From Buttiauxella agrestis ATCC 33320 (lineage in GTDB: Bacteria > Pseudomonadota > Gammaproteobacteria > Enterobacterales > Enterobacteriaceae): a DNA stretch of 64,000 nt. How positions within the stretch are numbered: the stretch's first letter is position 1; each line of letters starts with the position of its first letter. The position numbers and the translations under genes are program-made. Below the pieces are notes generated by a model that was given only the letters and a program-made list of their open reading frames with translations, was not told where the DNA came from and ran no database searches. Positions 47,778 to 59,766 of the stretch are shown here, in pieces. The stretch spans positions 496,001 to 560,000 of the forward strand of contig JALKFA010000001.1 in the NCBI GenBank assembly GCA_024169445.1, in the 5' to 3' direction.

Positions 47778-48266
47778 CTATTGCACTGCAAATTGTTGGC
47801 GAATTTTACGCATCAACAAGAATATCCATGGCCACAGTACACCATTGACCACGCTGCTCCAGAAAATTTCTGGGCGGAAAGAGACATTGATAACTAAAAA
47901 TTCAGACCAGAAAACAATGACATCTGTCATCAATGACAACAGCATAACCACCAAAGCCTGTTGCCAAAGCGCGAGATTGCGGAATAGCTGGTACTTTAAC
48001 GCCACCAGATAAGCAACGATGCTCAGAGATAATGCGCGCACGCCAAGGGTAGAGCCGCTGATTAAATCCAGTATGGCACCCACCACAAAACCTGTGCCTA
48101 CATTTACGCGGTGTGGCAGAGCCAGAATCCAGTACAGCAGGATCAGTAATACCCAGTCAGGACGATAGATTTTTAAATCGTCAGGCCAGGGCATGACTTG
48201 TAACAACAAGGCGACGAGGAAAGAAAGCCAGATGACCCAACGGCCCTGGCTACGGTAACTACCCAC
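47778..48266 (-). CDS. mreD: Rod-shape-determining membrane protein MreD
   Basis: Inner-membrane partner of MreC and RodA/PBP2 in the elongasome. The start is a GTG at 48266 whose last base pairs with the mreC stop (TAG overlapping GTG), giving 162 residues, as in E. coli. It has about five to six hydrophobic helices and ends KIRQQFAVQ. The one-base overlap implies translational coupling to mreC. Confidence 0.97.
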   Translation of the reverse strand: MGSYRSQGRWVIWLSFLVALLLQVMPWPDDLKIYRPDWVLLILLYWILALPHRVNVGTGFVVGAILDLISGSTLGVRALSLSIVAYLVALKYQLFRNLALWQQALVVMLLSLMTDVIVFWSEFLVINVSFRPEIFWSSVVNGVLWPWIFLLMRKIRQQFAVQ

Positions 48267-49270
48267 TACTGCCCTCCCAGGCTTGCTGGTGCAGCAGGGG
48301 CTGGAGTCGTAATGCCCGTTGCCGGAGGAGGAACCGGAGCTGGTGGCCCGACAGAATCAGCCGCTGGTAAAACCTGCGGCATCATTTGCATCAGGCGCTC
48401 ATTCGCCACGCGATGAACTTCATCAGGCGGCATCGGGGTTTTCCCTTCGCGATCCGCGCCCCACAACAGCAGCAAATAACGCAGACGTTGTAAGCCAGCA
48501 GTCGGACGAGCCTGAATAACCGTGTATGCGCGCTGAGTATCAAGCTTCACTGAAGAAACGACGCCCACAGGATAGCCTTCCGGGAAGCGGCCACCCAAAC
48601 CAGATGTCACCAATACATCGCCTACGCGAATATCAGTATTAGCCGGTAAATGTTCCAGTTGCAGATCGTCAGTACAGCCGTTACCCGCCGCGATAATGCG
48701 GATGTCATTACGCAGTACCTGAATAGGCAGCGCATGGGTAGCATCACAAATCAGTAAAACACGGCTAGTGAGTTTCGCCACCGCGACAACCTGACCTACG
48801 ACACCTTTATCACTGATGACGGGTTGACCTTCATAGACGCCGTTCACGCTGCCTTTATCAATAACCACCTGGTCACTGTAAGGATCGTTAACGGTAGAGA
48901 TAACCTGAGTCACCATTTTTTGCTCGTCCTGACGCAACGGTGAGCCAAGCAGTTCGCGCAGGCGTGCGTTTTCCTGACGATATTGACCCATCATCAGTAA
49001 TTCGCTGTTTTTCAGGATCAATTCCTGACGCAGTGCACGATTTTCGAGTTCTAGCTGGTCGCGTGATGCCAGTGTTTGCGAGACGCTGTCGAGCAATTCA
49101 CGGGGACCATTTGAGACAAAATAGAAAGGGCTGACGGCAGTATCCATATACGTTCGAATCTGACTGAACGTACCCAGGCGACTATCGGCAATCATTACAC
49201 CAATCGCCACCAGCACCGCCAAAATCAGGCGAAACTGTAACGAAGGGCCACGGCTAAAAATTGGCTTCAT
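48266..49270 (-). CDS. mreC: Rod-shape-determining protein MreC
   Basis: Bitopic elongasome protein linking cytoplasmic MreB to periplasmic peptidoglycan enzymes. A membrane helix (about 13-29) precedes a coiled coil (about 68-108) and the paired beta-barrel domain ([20 protein letters not shown] and similar). The 334 residues are shorter than the 367 of E. coli because the disordered Pro/Ala-rich C-terminal tail is reduced (ends [10 protein letters not shown]). mreB lies upstream after 67 bases that contain a hairpin. Confidence 0.95.
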   Translation of the reverse strand: MKPIFSRGPSLQFRLILAVLVAIGVMIADSRLGTFSQIRTYMDTAVSPFYFVSNGPRELLDSVSQTLASRDQLELENRALRQELILKNSELLMMGQYRQENARLRELLGSPLRQDEQKMVTQVISTVNDPYSDQVVIDKGSVNGVYEGQPVISDKGVVGQVVAVAKLTSRVLLICDATHALPIQVLRNDIRIIAAGNGCTDDLQLEHLPANTDIRVGDVLVTSGLGGRFPEGYPVGVVSSVKLDTQRAYTVIQARPTAGLQRLRYLLLLWGADREGKTPMPPDEVHRVANERLMQMMPQVLPAADSVGPPAPVPPPATGITTPAPAAPASLGGQ

Positions 49271-49301
49271 AGGCTATGCGTATTCCAGGGCCAGCAAGAA
49301 A

Positions 49302-49322
49302 GGGCAGTCTTGATGACTGCCC
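49302..49322 (-). terminator. Attenuator-like hairpin between mreB and mreC
   Basis: On the minus strand GGGCAGTC / GACTGCCC with a five-base loop is followed by TTTCTT. It lies just after the mreB stop, and a partial terminator here would fit higher MreB than MreC/MreD output. Read-through is required for mreCD unless they have their own promoter. Confidence 0.65.
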
Positions 49323-49337
49323 CTTACGTGCGGCTGA

Positions 49338-50689
<1,352 letters not shown>

Positions 50690-52630
50690 TTAAACCGAGT
50701 ATCTTTGCGAATATTTTTTCACGTTGCTGTCTAGTGGTTGAGATGCCGCAAAAAAATCACCTTGAGCACCCGCCACGCCTTTCTCCACCAGTGTCTGCCA
50801 TTCACTTCGCGTTCTGACTCCGACCGCAAAAACTTGCGTCTGAGTCCCATTACAGGCCTCAACCAGGCTCTGTACAAACAACTGATTTTCAGTTCGTTTC
50901 TCAATGTTTCGCACGAGCCCCGGATGCAGCTTTATCAACTCCACATCCAACTCCTTAATATAAGAAGCGCTCACTACGGTCAAACCCGCCTGGGAGACAG
51001 CAATACGAGCACCCAAAGCTTTAATCAAGCGAATCACAGGCTGCAAACGGCTGATGTGTTGACAGACATCTGCCTCTGCAAGTTCAAAAAGAATACGTCG
51101 TCGAAGCGATTTTTCTGACTGCATCAACGCATCACGCAACCAACGCTGGAACGGAGCGCGAATCAGTGATTCTACAGACACCTGAATAGCCAGTGTTTCT
51201 TCGGGCCAGAAACCGGCTAAAGGTAACAATCGGGCGATGGTTTGCCGGTCATATTGTTCCGCTAAACCAAACTGCTTCACCATCGGCAAATATTCTGCCG
51301 CCAGCACTTCTTGTTCGCCGTCAAAAATCCGACACATGATTTCACGATGATGTACGTAGCCATTACGCATTACCGCCGGTTTTTGATAGAAGCGTGGGCC
51401 ACCGCGCTGTAACACTTGCTCAATGAGCGTACGCCATTTCACATTGCCGCGCCCTTTTTCCGGCAAACTATCGTCATAGACCGACCAACTATTCGCCCCT
51501 TGCAACGAAGCATTACGCGTCGCGACTTCCGCGTTCTCCATCACCTGCTCTTTGGTTTGCCCGCTACGCCATGCACAAATACCGATATGCATCATGTCAT
51601 TGCGGTCGAGCATTCGGGTTGGCGGCAAGGTATCAACGGCTTTCAGCAACTGGCTGGCAATACTATCGGCTTCTTTTAATGTGCGATGAGGTAACAAAAC
51701 GGCAAAATCGCTGCGGAAATAACGTGCCAGTAATGCGCCGGGATAACGCATCACAAATGTCGACAACAGATTGATGAGGGTAAATAAGTACTCCTCTACC
51801 GCCGCGCGCCCCCATGTTTCATGCAGGGTGTCAAAATCGGGCAGACGGATGATCATCACTACACCATGCGCGCCCACTTGCTCTTGTTCATCCAGCAACG
51901 TCGCCAGTTGATTATCAAAAAACAGACGATTATTCAGGCCTGTTTTCGCATCCTGCGCCGCAAAAGCACGAATCAAGGTGTCCATTCTGCTGCGTTGATC
52001 GTTCGCGTTTTGCAGATCGGAAAGCAACAAGTCCAAAGCGCTACTGGCTTTCGGAGGCCATTCCAGTACCGATCCGCGCACTTCAACGCCTCTTTCACCG
52101 TTCAGAATCCTTCGCGCCCGGTTCTCCAGTAACTCTTGCCCGGCGAGCTGCTTTTTCATCCAGCGGATAGCAAAAAACAGCACGATAAGCATGAAGCCAA
52201 CCGTGATAGAAAGTGGAACGGTAGTGAAAAGTGAGTTGTAGTAATTCGCGACAGGATCGCGATAGGTGAGAGAGAGGAACATCCCCGGATGCTTCATTAA
52301 CTCAACAGTCACGGTACGAAAACTGTAGCTATTGCCCAGTAAACGGTAGGATTGGCTCAACTGATGTTGGTAAACCGTGTTGCTGCCTATTTTGAATTTC
52401 ACCTCGGTGATATCAATGGGCACCATCACTTCGTTGAGGCGATTGATCAGTTCTTCTGGAGAGCTTGAAACCAAATCGTTATCAATGATTGTGGCAACCG
52501 CCACCACACGCTGATGAACTTTAAAATGCATCGCATTAAAGAAGCTTAATGAACAACCCACGAGCGTCACAAAAATAGCGAGGCCAGTCAGCAACGTCAT
52601 AAAAGCAGAAAGTTTCGTCGTTAATCGCAT
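50690..52630 (-). CDS. csrD: RNase E specificity factor CsrD
   Basis: Targets the sRNAs CsrB and CsrC for RNase E degradation. The start at 52630 (MRLTTKLSAFMTLLTG) gives 646 residues, as in E. coli; upstream in-frame starts add a non-conserved segment. Two membrane helices (about 10-30 and 135-155) flank a periplasmic loop, then a HAMP-like linker, a degenerate GGDEF domain (RSDF in place of GGDEF at YFRSDFAVLL) and a degenerate EAL domain (REIMCRIF in place of EAL). Loss of both motifs fits the known lack of cyclic-di-GMP activity. Confidence 0.96.
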   Translation of the reverse strand: MRLTTKLSAFMTLLTGLAIFVTLVGCSLSFFNAMHFKVHQRVVAVATIIDNDLVSSSPEELINRLNEVMVPIDITEVKFKIGSNTVYQHQLSQSYRLLGNSYSFRTVTVELMKHPGMFLSLTYRDPVANYYNSLFTTVPLSITVGFMLIVLFFAIRWMKKQLAGQELLENRARRILNGERGVEVRGSVLEWPPKASSALDLLLSDLQNANDQRSRMDTLIRAFAAQDAKTGLNNRLFFDNQLATLLDEQEQVGAHGVVMIIRLPDFDTLHETWGRAAVEEYLFTLINLLSTFVMRYPGALLARYFRSDFAVLLPHRTLKEADSIASQLLKAVDTLPPTRMLDRNDMMHIGICAWRSGQTKEQVMENAEVATRNASLQGANSWSVYDDSLPEKGRGNVKWRTLIEQVLQRGGPRFYQKPAVMRNGYVHHREIMCRIFDGEQEVLAAEYLPMVKQFGLAEQYDRQTIARLLPLAGFWPEETLAIQVSVESLIRAPFQRWLRDALMQSEKSLRRRILFELAEADVCQHISRLQPVIRLIKALGARIAVSQAGLTVVSASYIKELDVELIKLHPGLVRNIEKRTENQLFVQSLVEACNGTQTQVFAVGVRTRSEWQTLVEKGVAGAQGDFFAASQPLDSNVKKYSQRYSV

Positions 52631-52914
52631 CCTTGAGTTAACTCCGTTTGGTGAAGATAAGACCAGCCTGACTTGATGCGGCATTACATAGTAAAAGAGC
52701 AATTCAGGCAAACACGGTGAACAGATTCTTATCCTTTGTTGCAAAGGATACGTAAATACACCGAAATTCAAGTATAGCCTTCATCGGCAGGTATCCCATT
52801 AACGCAACCGCAACGAAACCTATCCCTTCTTTAAGTTTCAATTTTTTGTGACATATTCGCAGGGTTCAGCGTTCTCCGTCATGCTTAGCCTATAAAGCCA
52901 TGCCGGAGAACAAG

Positions 52915-53934
52915 ATGAAAAAAGTAACCCGCTTTATGGAAGCAGATGTCACACCCGAATCGGTTTTTATGCTGAAACGCCGCCAGGTGCTGAAAGCGCT
53001 GGGCATCAGTGCCGCGGCTCTCTCGCTTCCTCAAACTGCCCATGCTGATATTCTCTCCTGGTTTAAAGGGAACGACAGGCCACCCGCGCCATCGGGAAAA
53101 CCCCTGCAATTTAGCCAGCCTGAACAATGGCAGGCAAAACTCGCCATGACCCCAGAAGACAAAGTGACGGGTTACAACAATTTCTACGAATTTGGCCTTG
53201 ATAAGGCCGACCCAGCAGCCAATGCCGGAAGCTTAAAGACCGATCCGTGGAAAATCACAATTAGCGGTGAGGTGGCAAAACCACAAACACTTGACCTTGA
53301 CGATCTTTATAAGAAATTCCCACTGGAACAGCGTATTTATCGGATGCGTTGTGTCGAAGCCTGGTCGATGGTGGTGCCGTGGATAGGTTTCCCACTCAGT
53401 AAACTGCTCGCGCTAGTCGAGCCCACCAGCAAAGCAAAATATGTCGCCTTCGAAACGCTTTACGACCCGGAACAAATGCCCGGGCAGAAGGACCGTTTTA
53501 TCGGTGGCGGGTTGAAATATCCCTACGTCGAAGGATTGCGTCTTGATGAAGCAATGCACCCTCTGACTCTACTTACGGTCGGCGTTTACGGGAAAGCGTT
53601 GCCACCGCAAAACGGTGCACCGATACGACTCACCGTGCCATGGAAATACGGCTTTAAAGGAATAAAGTCGATTGTCAGTATCAAACTGGTTAGCGAGTTA
53701 CCGCCTACCACCTGGAATATGGCAGCACCTAATGAATACGGATTTTATGCCAACGTAAACCCAAATGTTGACCACCCACGCTGGTCGCAAGCCAGTGAGC
53801 GATTTATCGGATCAGGTGGGGTACTGGATGTAAAACGCCAGCCGACGCTGCTGTTTAATGGTTATGCCGACCAGGTCGGATCGCTATACCGCGGCTTGAA
53901 TCTGAAGGAGAATTTCTAAAGTGCGATTAACAGC
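52915..53934 (+). CDS. msrP: Periplasmic methionine sulfoxide reductase, catalytic subunit
   Basis: Molybdopterin enzyme that repairs methionine sulfoxide in periplasmic proteins. The coding frame runs from the ATG at 52915 to the TAA at 53917-53919; the end coordinate should be read as 53919. The start has a GGAG site and gives 334 residues, as in E. coli. A twin-arginine signal ([11 protein letters not shown], likely cut after AHA) precedes the sulfite-oxidase-type domain with the molybdenum-ligand Cys146 in [11 protein letters not shown]. msrQ follows one base later. In E. coli msrPQ sits beside the HprRS two-component genes; here it lies between csrD and aroQ. Confidence 0.95.
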
Positions 53935-54520
53935 AAAACAGATAACCTGTCTTAAAGTCGTACTGCATCTCGCGGCCTTCTTACCTTTTGTCTGGTTGTT
54001 TTATGCTGCAAACCAGGGGCTTTTAAGTGCCGACCCGGCAAAGGATATCCAGCATTTTACCGGCAGAATGGCGCTTAAACTGTTGCTGGCAACGCTGCTA
54101 GTCACACCGTTGGCGCGATACGGGAAGCAGCCGCTGCTGATTCGAACCCGTCGGTTGTTAGGATTATGGTGTTTTGCGTGGGCCACACTTCATTTAGTCA
54201 GCTACGCCATGTTGGAATTGGGCATCAACAATCTGGCGCTACTTGGCCGGGAACTGGTCACGCGCCCGTATTTAACTTTAGGAATAATCAGCTGGTTGGT
54301 ACTGCTATCATTGGCAGCAACATCTACGCAGTCGTTACAACGAAAATTGGGGCCACGCTGGCAAAAGCTGCATAACTTCGTCTATCTGGTCGCTATCCTT
54401 GCCCCGATTCATTATCTGTGGTCAGTAAAGGTTATCTCACCGCAACCATTGCTGTATGCTCTGGGCGCAATCATCCTTCTGGCCTTACGCTACAAGAAAT
54501 TCCGTCAGTGGCGGCGTTAA
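53921..54520 (+). CDS. msrQ: Heme-binding subunit MsrQ
   Basis: Inner-membrane b-type cytochrome that passes electrons to MsrP. The GTG start at 53921 has an AAGGAG site at ten bases and lies one base after the msrP stop. The 199 residues (E. coli 211, shorter tail) have about six hydrophobic helices of the ferric-reductase-like fold with heme-ligand type histidines ([27 protein letters not shown]). Confidence 0.95.
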   Translation: MRLTAKQITCLKVVLHLAAFLPFVWLFYAANQGLLSADPAKDIQHFTGRMALKLLLATLLVTPLARYGKQPLLIRTRRLLGLWCFAWATLHLVSYAMLELGINNLALLGRELVTRPYLTLGIISWLVLLSLAATSTQSLQRKLGPRWQKLHNFVYLVAILAPIHYLWSVKVISPQPLLYALGAIILLALRYKKFRQWRR

Positions 54521-54613
54521 CGAAAGATATGTGTTGTTCCCCGCAGAAAAGTGATCAACCTGGCCCCGTTTAGGGATATGAGTTGATCATCTTCCCTGAT
54601 AAGACCAGTATTT

Positions 54614-54752
54614 AGCTGCCAATTGCTACGAAATCGTTATAATGTGCGACTTTGGTTTTTCTGACAGGCCATTTTCTGGCTCTGAAGGTGACAACCGAGC
54701 AACTTAGGTATATTTTGTAAAATACCTACAAATTGCAGGAGATGGCAGCACG
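54614..54752 (+). promoter_or_regulatory. aroQ-accBC promoter and leader
   Basis: A perfect -10 TATAAT at 54638-54643 with a weak -35 (around CTGCCA) marks a likely promoter for aroQ-accB-accC. The leader contains the inverted repeat TAGGTAT / ATACCTA (54705-54711 and 54722-54728) just upstream of the aroQ ribosome site. In E. coli the accBC promoter lies far upstream of accB in a comparable region. Confidence 0.6.
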
Positions 54753-55205
54753 ATGTCGGCTAATTTTCACATTTTGCTTTTGAACGGCCCGAATCTTAAC
54801 ATGCTGGGAACACGTGAGCCTGAGAAGTACGGCACGCTGACTTTAGCCCAAATTGTTAACTCGCTCGAAGAAGAAGCAAAAACGCTAAATGTCTCGTTCA
54901 GCCACCTGCAATCCAACGCGGAATATGAATTGATCGACCGAATTCATCAGGCTAAAGACACTGTCGATTTTATTCTGATTAATCCGGCCGCGTTTACTCA
55001 TACGAGCGTTGCACTGCGTGATGCCTTATTAGCGGTAGATATTCCGTTTATTGAGATCCATCTGAGCAATGTGCATGCGCGCGAACCGTTCCGCCATCAT
55101 TCATATCTTTCTGATAAAGCGGTTGGTGTCATCTGCGGATTAGGCGCTGACGGCTATTCATATGCACTACAGACGGCGGTAAAACGCTTGTCAAAATCCA
55201 TCTAA
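54753..55205 (+). CDS. aroQ: Type II 3-dehydroquinate dehydratase
   Basis: Removes water from 3-dehydroquinate in the shikimate pathway. The 150 residues show the dodecameric type-II pattern: [17 protein letters not shown] with the catalytic Tyr26, the [13 protein letters not shown] loop, and the substrate-binding [16 protein letters not shown]. coli K-12 has only the unrelated type-I enzyme AroD. accB follows after 21 bases, so aroQ is the first gene of the accBC transcript here. The ribosome site GGAG is rather far (11 bases) from the ATG. Confidence 0.95.
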   Translation: MSANFHILLLNGPNLNMLGTREPEKYGTLTLAQIVNSLEEEAKTLNVSFSHLQSNAEYELIDRIHQAKDTVDFILINPAAFTHTSVALRDALLAVDIPFIEIHLSNVHAREPFRHHSYLSDKAVGVICGLGADGYSYALQTAVKRLSKSI

Positions 55206-55226
55206 ACAAGAGTACGGAACCCACTC

Positions 55227-55700
55227 ATGGATATTCGTAAGATTAAAAAACTGATCGAGCTGGTTGAAGAATCAGGCATTTCTGAACTGGAAATTTCTGA
55301 GGGCGAAGAATCTGTACGCATCAGTCGTGCACCGGCAAACACCGGTTACCCAATGATGCAACAGGCTTATGCTGCTCCAATGTACCAGCCACAGCCGCAA
55401 CCTGGCCTGTCTAACGTTGTTGCACCTGCCGCTCCGGCAGAAGCACCAGCGGCTGCTGAAATCAGTGGTCACATCGTGCGTTCCCCAATGGTCGGTACTT
55501 TCTACCGCACCCCAAGCCCGGATGCTAAGTCATTTGTTGAAGTTGGCCAGAAGGTTAACGTTGGCGACACTCTGTGTATCGTTGAAGCAATGAAAATGAT
55601 GAACCAGATCGAAGCTGACAAAGCCGGTGTGGTGAAAGCCATCCTGGTTGAGAATGGCCAACCGGTTGAATTTGACGAGCCGCTGGTCGTCATCGAGTAA
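55227..55700 (+). CDS. accB: Biotin carboxyl carrier protein of acetyl-CoA carboxylase
   Basis: Carries the biotin that is carboxylated by AccC and used by AccAD to make malonyl-CoA. The 157 residues (E. coli 156) have an N-terminal helical part, a Pro/Ala-rich linker (about 40-80) and the biotinyl domain with the modified Lys123 in VEAMKMMNQ and the protruding thumb of the bacterial type. accC follows after 10 bases. Confidence 0.98.
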   Translation: MDIRKIKKLIELVEESGISELEISEGEESVRISRAPANTGYPMMQQAYAAPMYQPQPQPGLSNVVAPAAPAEAPAAAEISGHIVRSPMVGTFYRTPSPDAKSFVEVGQKVNVGDTLCIVEAMKMMNQIEADKAGVVKAILVENGQPVEFDEPLVVIE

Positions 55701-55710
55701 CGAGGCGATT

Positions 55711-57057
55711 ATGCTGGATAAAATTGTCATCGCTAACCGTGGCGAGATTGCTCTGCGTATTCTTCGTGCCTGTAAAGAACTGGGTATCAAGACTGTCGCT
55801 GTGCACTCCACTGCGGATCGCGATTTAAAACACGTATTACTGGCGGATGAAACTGTTTGTATCGGTCCCGCTCCGTCGGTAAAAAGCTATCTGAATATCC
55901 CGGCAATCATCTCTGCAGCAGAAATTACTGGTGCAGTTGCGATTCACCCAGGTTATGGCTTCTTGTCTGAAAACGCCAACTTTGCCGAGCAAGTTGAACG
56001 TTCAGGCTTCATCTTCATTGGCCCCCGTGCTGAAACTATTCGTCTGATGGGCGATAAAGTGTCTGCAATCAACGCAATGAAGAAAGCTGGCGTACCTTGC
56101 GTACCAGGCTCTGACGGCCCTCTTGACGGCGATATGGATAAAAACCGTGCTCATGCTAAACGCATTGGCTACCCGGTTATTATCAAAGCGTCTGGCGGTG
56201 GCGGCGGTCGTGGTATGCGTGTCGTACGTAGCGATGCCGATCTGGAACAATCCATTAATATGACCCGTGCGGAAGCGAAAGCTGCTTTCAACAACGACAT
56301 GGTCTATATGGAAAAATACCTGGAAAACCCACGCCATATCGAGATTCAGGTATTGGCTGACGGCCAGGGCAAAGCGGTTTACCTGGCAGAACGCGACTGC
56401 TCTATGCAGCGTCGTCACCAGAAAGTGGTTGAAGAAGCGCCAGCACCGGGCATCACGCCGGAACTGCGTAAATTCATCGGCGAACGCTGTGCTAAAGCCT
56501 GTGTTGATATCAACTATCGCGGTGCAGGTACTTTCGAGTTCCTGTTCGAAAACGGTGAGTTCTACTTCATTGAAATGAACACCCGTATTCAGGTTGAGCA
56601 CCCGGTAACAGAAATGATCACCGGCGTTGACCTGATTAAAGAACAGCTGCGCATTGCTGCAGGCCAGCCGCTGTCTATCAAGCAAGAAGACGTTCATGTT
56701 AAAGGCCATGCGGTAGAATGCCGTATCAACGCCGAAGACCCGAATACCTTCCTGCCAAGCCCAGGCAAAATCACTCGCTTCCATGCGCCAGGTGGTTTTG
56801 GTGTGCGTTGGGAATCACACATTTACGCCGGTTACACCGTACCGCCGTATTATGATTCCATGATTGGCAAACTGATCTGCTTCGGTGAAACGCGTGAAGT
56901 CGCGATTTCTCGCATGAAAAATGCTTTGGCTGAACTGATCATCGATGGCATCAAAACCAACGTTGATTTGCAGACTCGCATCATGAACGATGAAAACTTC
57001 CAGCACGGTGGAACTAACATCCACTATCTGGAGAAAAAACTGGGTCTTCAGGACTAA
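55711..57057 (+). CDS. accC: Biotin carboxylase
   Basis: ATP-dependent carboxylation of AccB-biotin, first half-reaction of fatty acid synthesis. The start at 55711 ([18 protein letters not shown]) has a GAGG site and gives 448 residues (E. coli 449). ATP-grasp domain with the glycine loop [14 protein letters not shown]/metal acids in [26 protein letters not shown], and the C-terminal biotin-carboxylase domain from [14 protein letters not shown] terminator follows before yhdT. Confidence 0.98.
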   Translation: MLDKIVIANRGEIALRILRACKELGIKTVAVHSTADRDLKHVLLADETVCIGPAPSVKSYLNIPAIISAAEITGAVAIHPGYGFLSENANFAEQVERSGFIFIGPRAETIRLMGDKVSAINAMKKAGVPCVPGSDGPLDGDMDKNRAHAKRIGYPVIIKASGGGGGRGMRVVRSDADLEQSINMTRAEAKAAFNNDMVYMEKYLENPRHIEIQVLADGQGKAVYLAERDCSMQRRHQKVVEEAPAPGITPELRKFIGERCAKACVDINYRGAGTFEFLFENGEFYFIEMNTRIQVEHPVTEMITGVDLIKEQLRIAAGQPLSIKQEDVHVKGHAVECRINAEDPNTFLPSPGKITRFHAPGGFGVRWESHIYAGYTVPPYYDSMIGKLICFGETREVAISRMKNALAELIIDGIKTNVDLQTRIMNDENFQHGGTNIHYLEKKLGLQD

Positions 57058-57083
57058 GTTTTCTCAAGAAGTAACATCGTGAT

Positions 57084-57113
57084 AAGGCCGGTTCTCCGGC
57101 CTTTTTCTTTTTT
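57084..57113 (+). terminator. accBC terminator
   Basis: Stem AAGGCCGG / CCGGCCTT with a TTCT-type loop and a long T-rich tail, about 27 bases after the accC stop. Confidence 0.93.
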
Positions 57114-57173
57114 GATCCCCATCTTCTCGCTATGCGTTACAATCGCCGCTTTCCGCCAACTCAAGGGACAATA

Positions 57174-57416
57174 ATGGACGCGCGTTTTGTTCAGGCCCAT
57201 AAAGAAGCCCGCTGGGCGCTTTGGCTAACCCTTCTCTATCTTGCCGCATGGTTAGTGGCTGCTTACTTACCTGGTAATGAAATCGGCCCAACTGGCCTAC
57301 CGCACTGGTTTGAAATGGCGTGCCTGCTGGTACCTTTGCTGTTCATTTTACTGTGCTGGGCAATGGTGAAGTTTATCTTCCGTGATATTCCTCTGGAGGA
57401 TGATCATGCAGCTTGA
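57174..57416 (+). CDS. yhdT: Small inner-membrane protein YhdT
   Basis: An 80-residue protein with two hydrophobic helices (about 16-36 and 52-72), the E. coli length. Its function is not established; it is always next to panF and its stop overlaps the panF start by 11 bases, which suggests a role with the symporter or simple coupling. The start at 57174 is chosen over an upstream in-frame ATG for family length. Confidence 0.93.
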   Translation: MDARFVQAHKEARWALWLTLLYLAAWLVAAYLPGNEIGPTGLPHWFEMACLLVPLLFILLCWAMVKFIFRDIPLEDDHAA

Positions 57417-58860
57417 AGTCGTATTACCGCTGGTAGCCTATCTACTAGTGGTTTTTGGCATTTCCATGTACGCCATGAAACGCCGCACCACAGGTAATTT
57501 CCTCAACGAATATTTCCTGGGTAGCCGCTCGATGGGCGGGTTTGTATTAGCGATGACGCTAACCGCCACTTATATCAGTGCCAGTTCATTTATTGGCGGG
57601 CCTGGAGCTGCTTATAAATATGGGCTGGGCTGGGTTTTGCTGGCAATGATTCAATTACCGGCGGTATGGTTATCTCTGGGTATTCTGGGTAAAAAGTTTG
57701 CCATTCTGGCGCGTCGCTATAACGCCGTTACCCTGAATGACATGTTGTTCGCCCGTTATCAAAGCCGTCTGCTGGTTTGGCTGGCGAGTCTTAGCCTGTT
57801 AGTGGCTTTTGTTGGCGCGATGACCGTGCAGTTCATCGGTGGCGCACGCTTACTGGAGACGGCAGCCGGTATTCCTTACGAAACGGGATTGCTGATTTTT
57901 GGTATCAGCATTGCGCTGTATACCGCGTTTGGTGGCTTCCGTGCCAGCGTTCTCAACGACGCAATGCAAGGCATGGTGATGCTGGTCGGCACGATTTTGC
58001 TGTTGGTGGGCATCGTTCACGCAGCCGGTGGTTTGCACAACGCAGTAGATACGCTGCAGCATATCGACCCTAAACTCGTTTCACCGCAGGGTGCCGATGA
58101 CATCCTTTCCCCGACGTTCATGACCTCATTCTGGGTGCTGGTCTGCTTCGGCGTGATTGGTTTGCCGCACACGGCGGTACGCTGCATCTCTTATAAAGAC
58201 AGCAAAGCCGTGCACCGGGGCATTATCCTCGGCACAATTGTGGTCGCGATTTTGATGTTTGGTATGCATCTGGCGGGCGCGTTAGGCCGTGCAGTGATAC
58301 CGGATTTGAAAGTCCCTGATTTGGTTATCCCAACGTTGATGGTCACGGTGTTACCACCAATAGCGGCGGGAATATTTCTTGCGGCACCCATGGCGGCAAT
58401 TATGTCGACAATTAACGCCCAATTGCTGCAATCATCCGCTACGATCGTCAAAGATCTTTATCTGAATATGCGACCGGATCAGATCACTAACGAAAGGCGT
58501 CTGAAAAGAATGTCATCGGTGATCACGTTGATTCTGGGTGCGTTGCTACTACTCGCGGCATGGCGCCCACCAGAAATGATCATCTGGCTGAATTTGCTGG
58601 CGTTTGGTGGGCTTGAAGCGGTATTCCTGTGGCCTTTAGTGCTCGGCCTTTATTGGGAGCGAGCCAATGCTGCGGGTGCGCTAAGTGCAATGATTGTCGG
58701 TGGCGGGTTGTATGCAGTGCTGGCGAGTTTCAAAATCCAGTTATTTGGCTTCCACCCCATTGTGCCATCCTTATTACTAAGTTTGCTGGCGTTCCTGGTA
58801 GGCAACCGTTTCGGTCAGCCGCTGCCTGCACCAGCACTCGTTCCAACTACTGATAAATAA
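57406..58860 (+). CDS. panF: Sodium/pantothenate symporter
   Basis: Solute-sodium symporter that imports pantothenate for coenzyme A. The start at 57406 ([13 protein letters not shown]) follows a GGAGG site and gives 484 residues (E. coli 483). About twelve to thirteen membrane helices are seen, with the SSF-family [10 protein letters not shown] segment and the sodium-site helix [18 protein letters not shown]. prmA follows 11 bases later. Confidence 0.97.
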   Translation: MQLEVVLPLVAYLLVVFGISMYAMKRRTTGNFLNEYFLGSRSMGGFVLAMTLTATYISASSFIGGPGAAYKYGLGWVLLAMIQLPAVWLSLGILGKKFAILARRYNAVTLNDMLFARYQSRLLVWLASLSLLVAFVGAMTVQFIGGARLLETAAGIPYETGLLIFGISIALYTAFGGFRASVLNDAMQGMVMLVGTILLLVGIVHAAGGLHNAVDTLQHIDPKLVSPQGADDILSPTFMTSFWVLVCFGVIGLPHTAVRCISYKDSKAVHRGIILGTIVVAILMFGMHLAGALGRAVIPDLKVPDLVIPTLMVTVLPPIAAGIFLAAPMAAIMSTINAQLLQSSATIVKDLYLNMRPDQITNERRLKRMSSVITLILGALLLLAAWRPPEMIIWLNLLAFGGLEAVFLWPLVLGLYWERANAAGALSAMIVGGGLYAVLASFKIQLFGFHPIVPSLLLSLLAFLVGNRFGQPLPAPALVPTTDK

Positions 58861-58871
58861 AGAGTTTCGCT

Positions 58872-59753
58872 ATGCCATGGATTCAACTGAAAATTAATAC
58901 TACCGGCGCAACCGCTGAAGAACTCGGCGATGCACTGATCGAAAGCGGCGCAGTATCCGTGACCTTTCAGGATACCCATGACACACCGGTATTCGAGCCA
59001 TTACCTGGCGAAACCCGTTTATGGGGCGATACCGATGTGATCGGTTTGTACGACGCTGAAACAGACATGGAAGAAGTCGTCGCGATTCTCGAAAACTGCC
59101 CACTGCTGAGCGTGGGTTTCCGTCACAAAATCGAGCAACTCGAAGATAAAGACTGGGAACGTGAATGGATGGATAACTTCCACCCGATGCGTTTTGGTCA
59201 GCGCCTGTGGATTTGCCCGAGCTGGCGCGATGTGCCCGACGCCAACGCGGTAAATGTCATGCTCGACCCAGGTCTGGCGTTCGGGACAGGTACGCATCCA
59301 ACAACTTCGTTGTGCCTTGAGTGGCTTGATGGACTGGATCTGGCAGGCAAAACCGTTATCGATTTCGGCTGTGGTTCCGGCATTCTCGCGATTGCGGCGC
59401 TGAAACTGGGTGCTGCTAAAGCGATTGGTATTGATATCGACCCACAAGCCATTCAGGCCAGCCGTGATAACGCAGAACGCAACGGTGTTTCTGAACGCCT
59501 GGAGCTGTATCTGCCACAAGACCAGCCAGAAGCCATGAGCGCCGATGTCGTGGTCGCAAACATCCTTGCAGGGCCTTTACGTGAGTTAGCTCCTTTAATC
59601 AGCGTGCTGCCTGTTCAGGGCGGTTTCCTTGGGCTTTCTGGCGTGCTGGCAAGCCAGGCCGAAAGTGTTTGCGAAGCGTATCAGGACAAATTCACCCTTG
59701 ATCCTGTCGCCGAAAAAGAAGAATGGTGCCGCATTACTGGTATCAAACGCTAA
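58872..59753 (+). CDS. prmA: Ribosomal protein L11 methyltransferase
   Basis: Adds three methyl groups at each of several amino groups of ribosomal protein L11, using S-adenosylmethionine. The 293 residues have a small N-terminal substrate domain (about 1-60), a flexible linker and a Rossmann methyltransferase domain with motif [17 protein letters not shown] and the NPPY-like [10 protein letters not shown]. It ends in [10 protein letters not shown] as in E. coli. Confidence 0.97.
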   Translation: MPWIQLKINTTGATAEELGDALIESGAVSVTFQDTHDTPVFEPLPGETRLWGDTDVIGLYDAETDMEEVVAILENCPLLSVGFRHKIEQLEDKDWEREWMDNFHPMRFGQRLWICPSWRDVPDANAVNVMLDPGLAFGTGTHPTTSLCLEWLDGLDLAGKTVIDFGCGSGILAIAALKLGAAKAIGIDIDPQAIQASRDNAERNGVSERLELYLPQDQPEAMSADVVVANILAGPLRELAPLISVLPVQGGFLGLSGVLASQAESVCEAYQDKFTLDPVAEKEEWCRITGIKR

Positions 59754-59766
59754 GTCCCCCTTCCCC

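Noticed and set aside
50690-52630. csrD as an active diguanylate cyclase or phosphodiesterase
   Set aside because: Both signature motifs are degenerate (RSDF and REIM), as in the known non-enzymatic CsrD.
52900-52914. Upstream ATG for msrP adding five codons
   Set aside because: The ATG at 52915 has a proper GGAG spacing and gives the family length with a standard twin-arginine signal.
56002-56784. 260-codon open frame antisense to accC
   Set aside because: Shadow of the conserved accC gene, with no recognisable protein motif.
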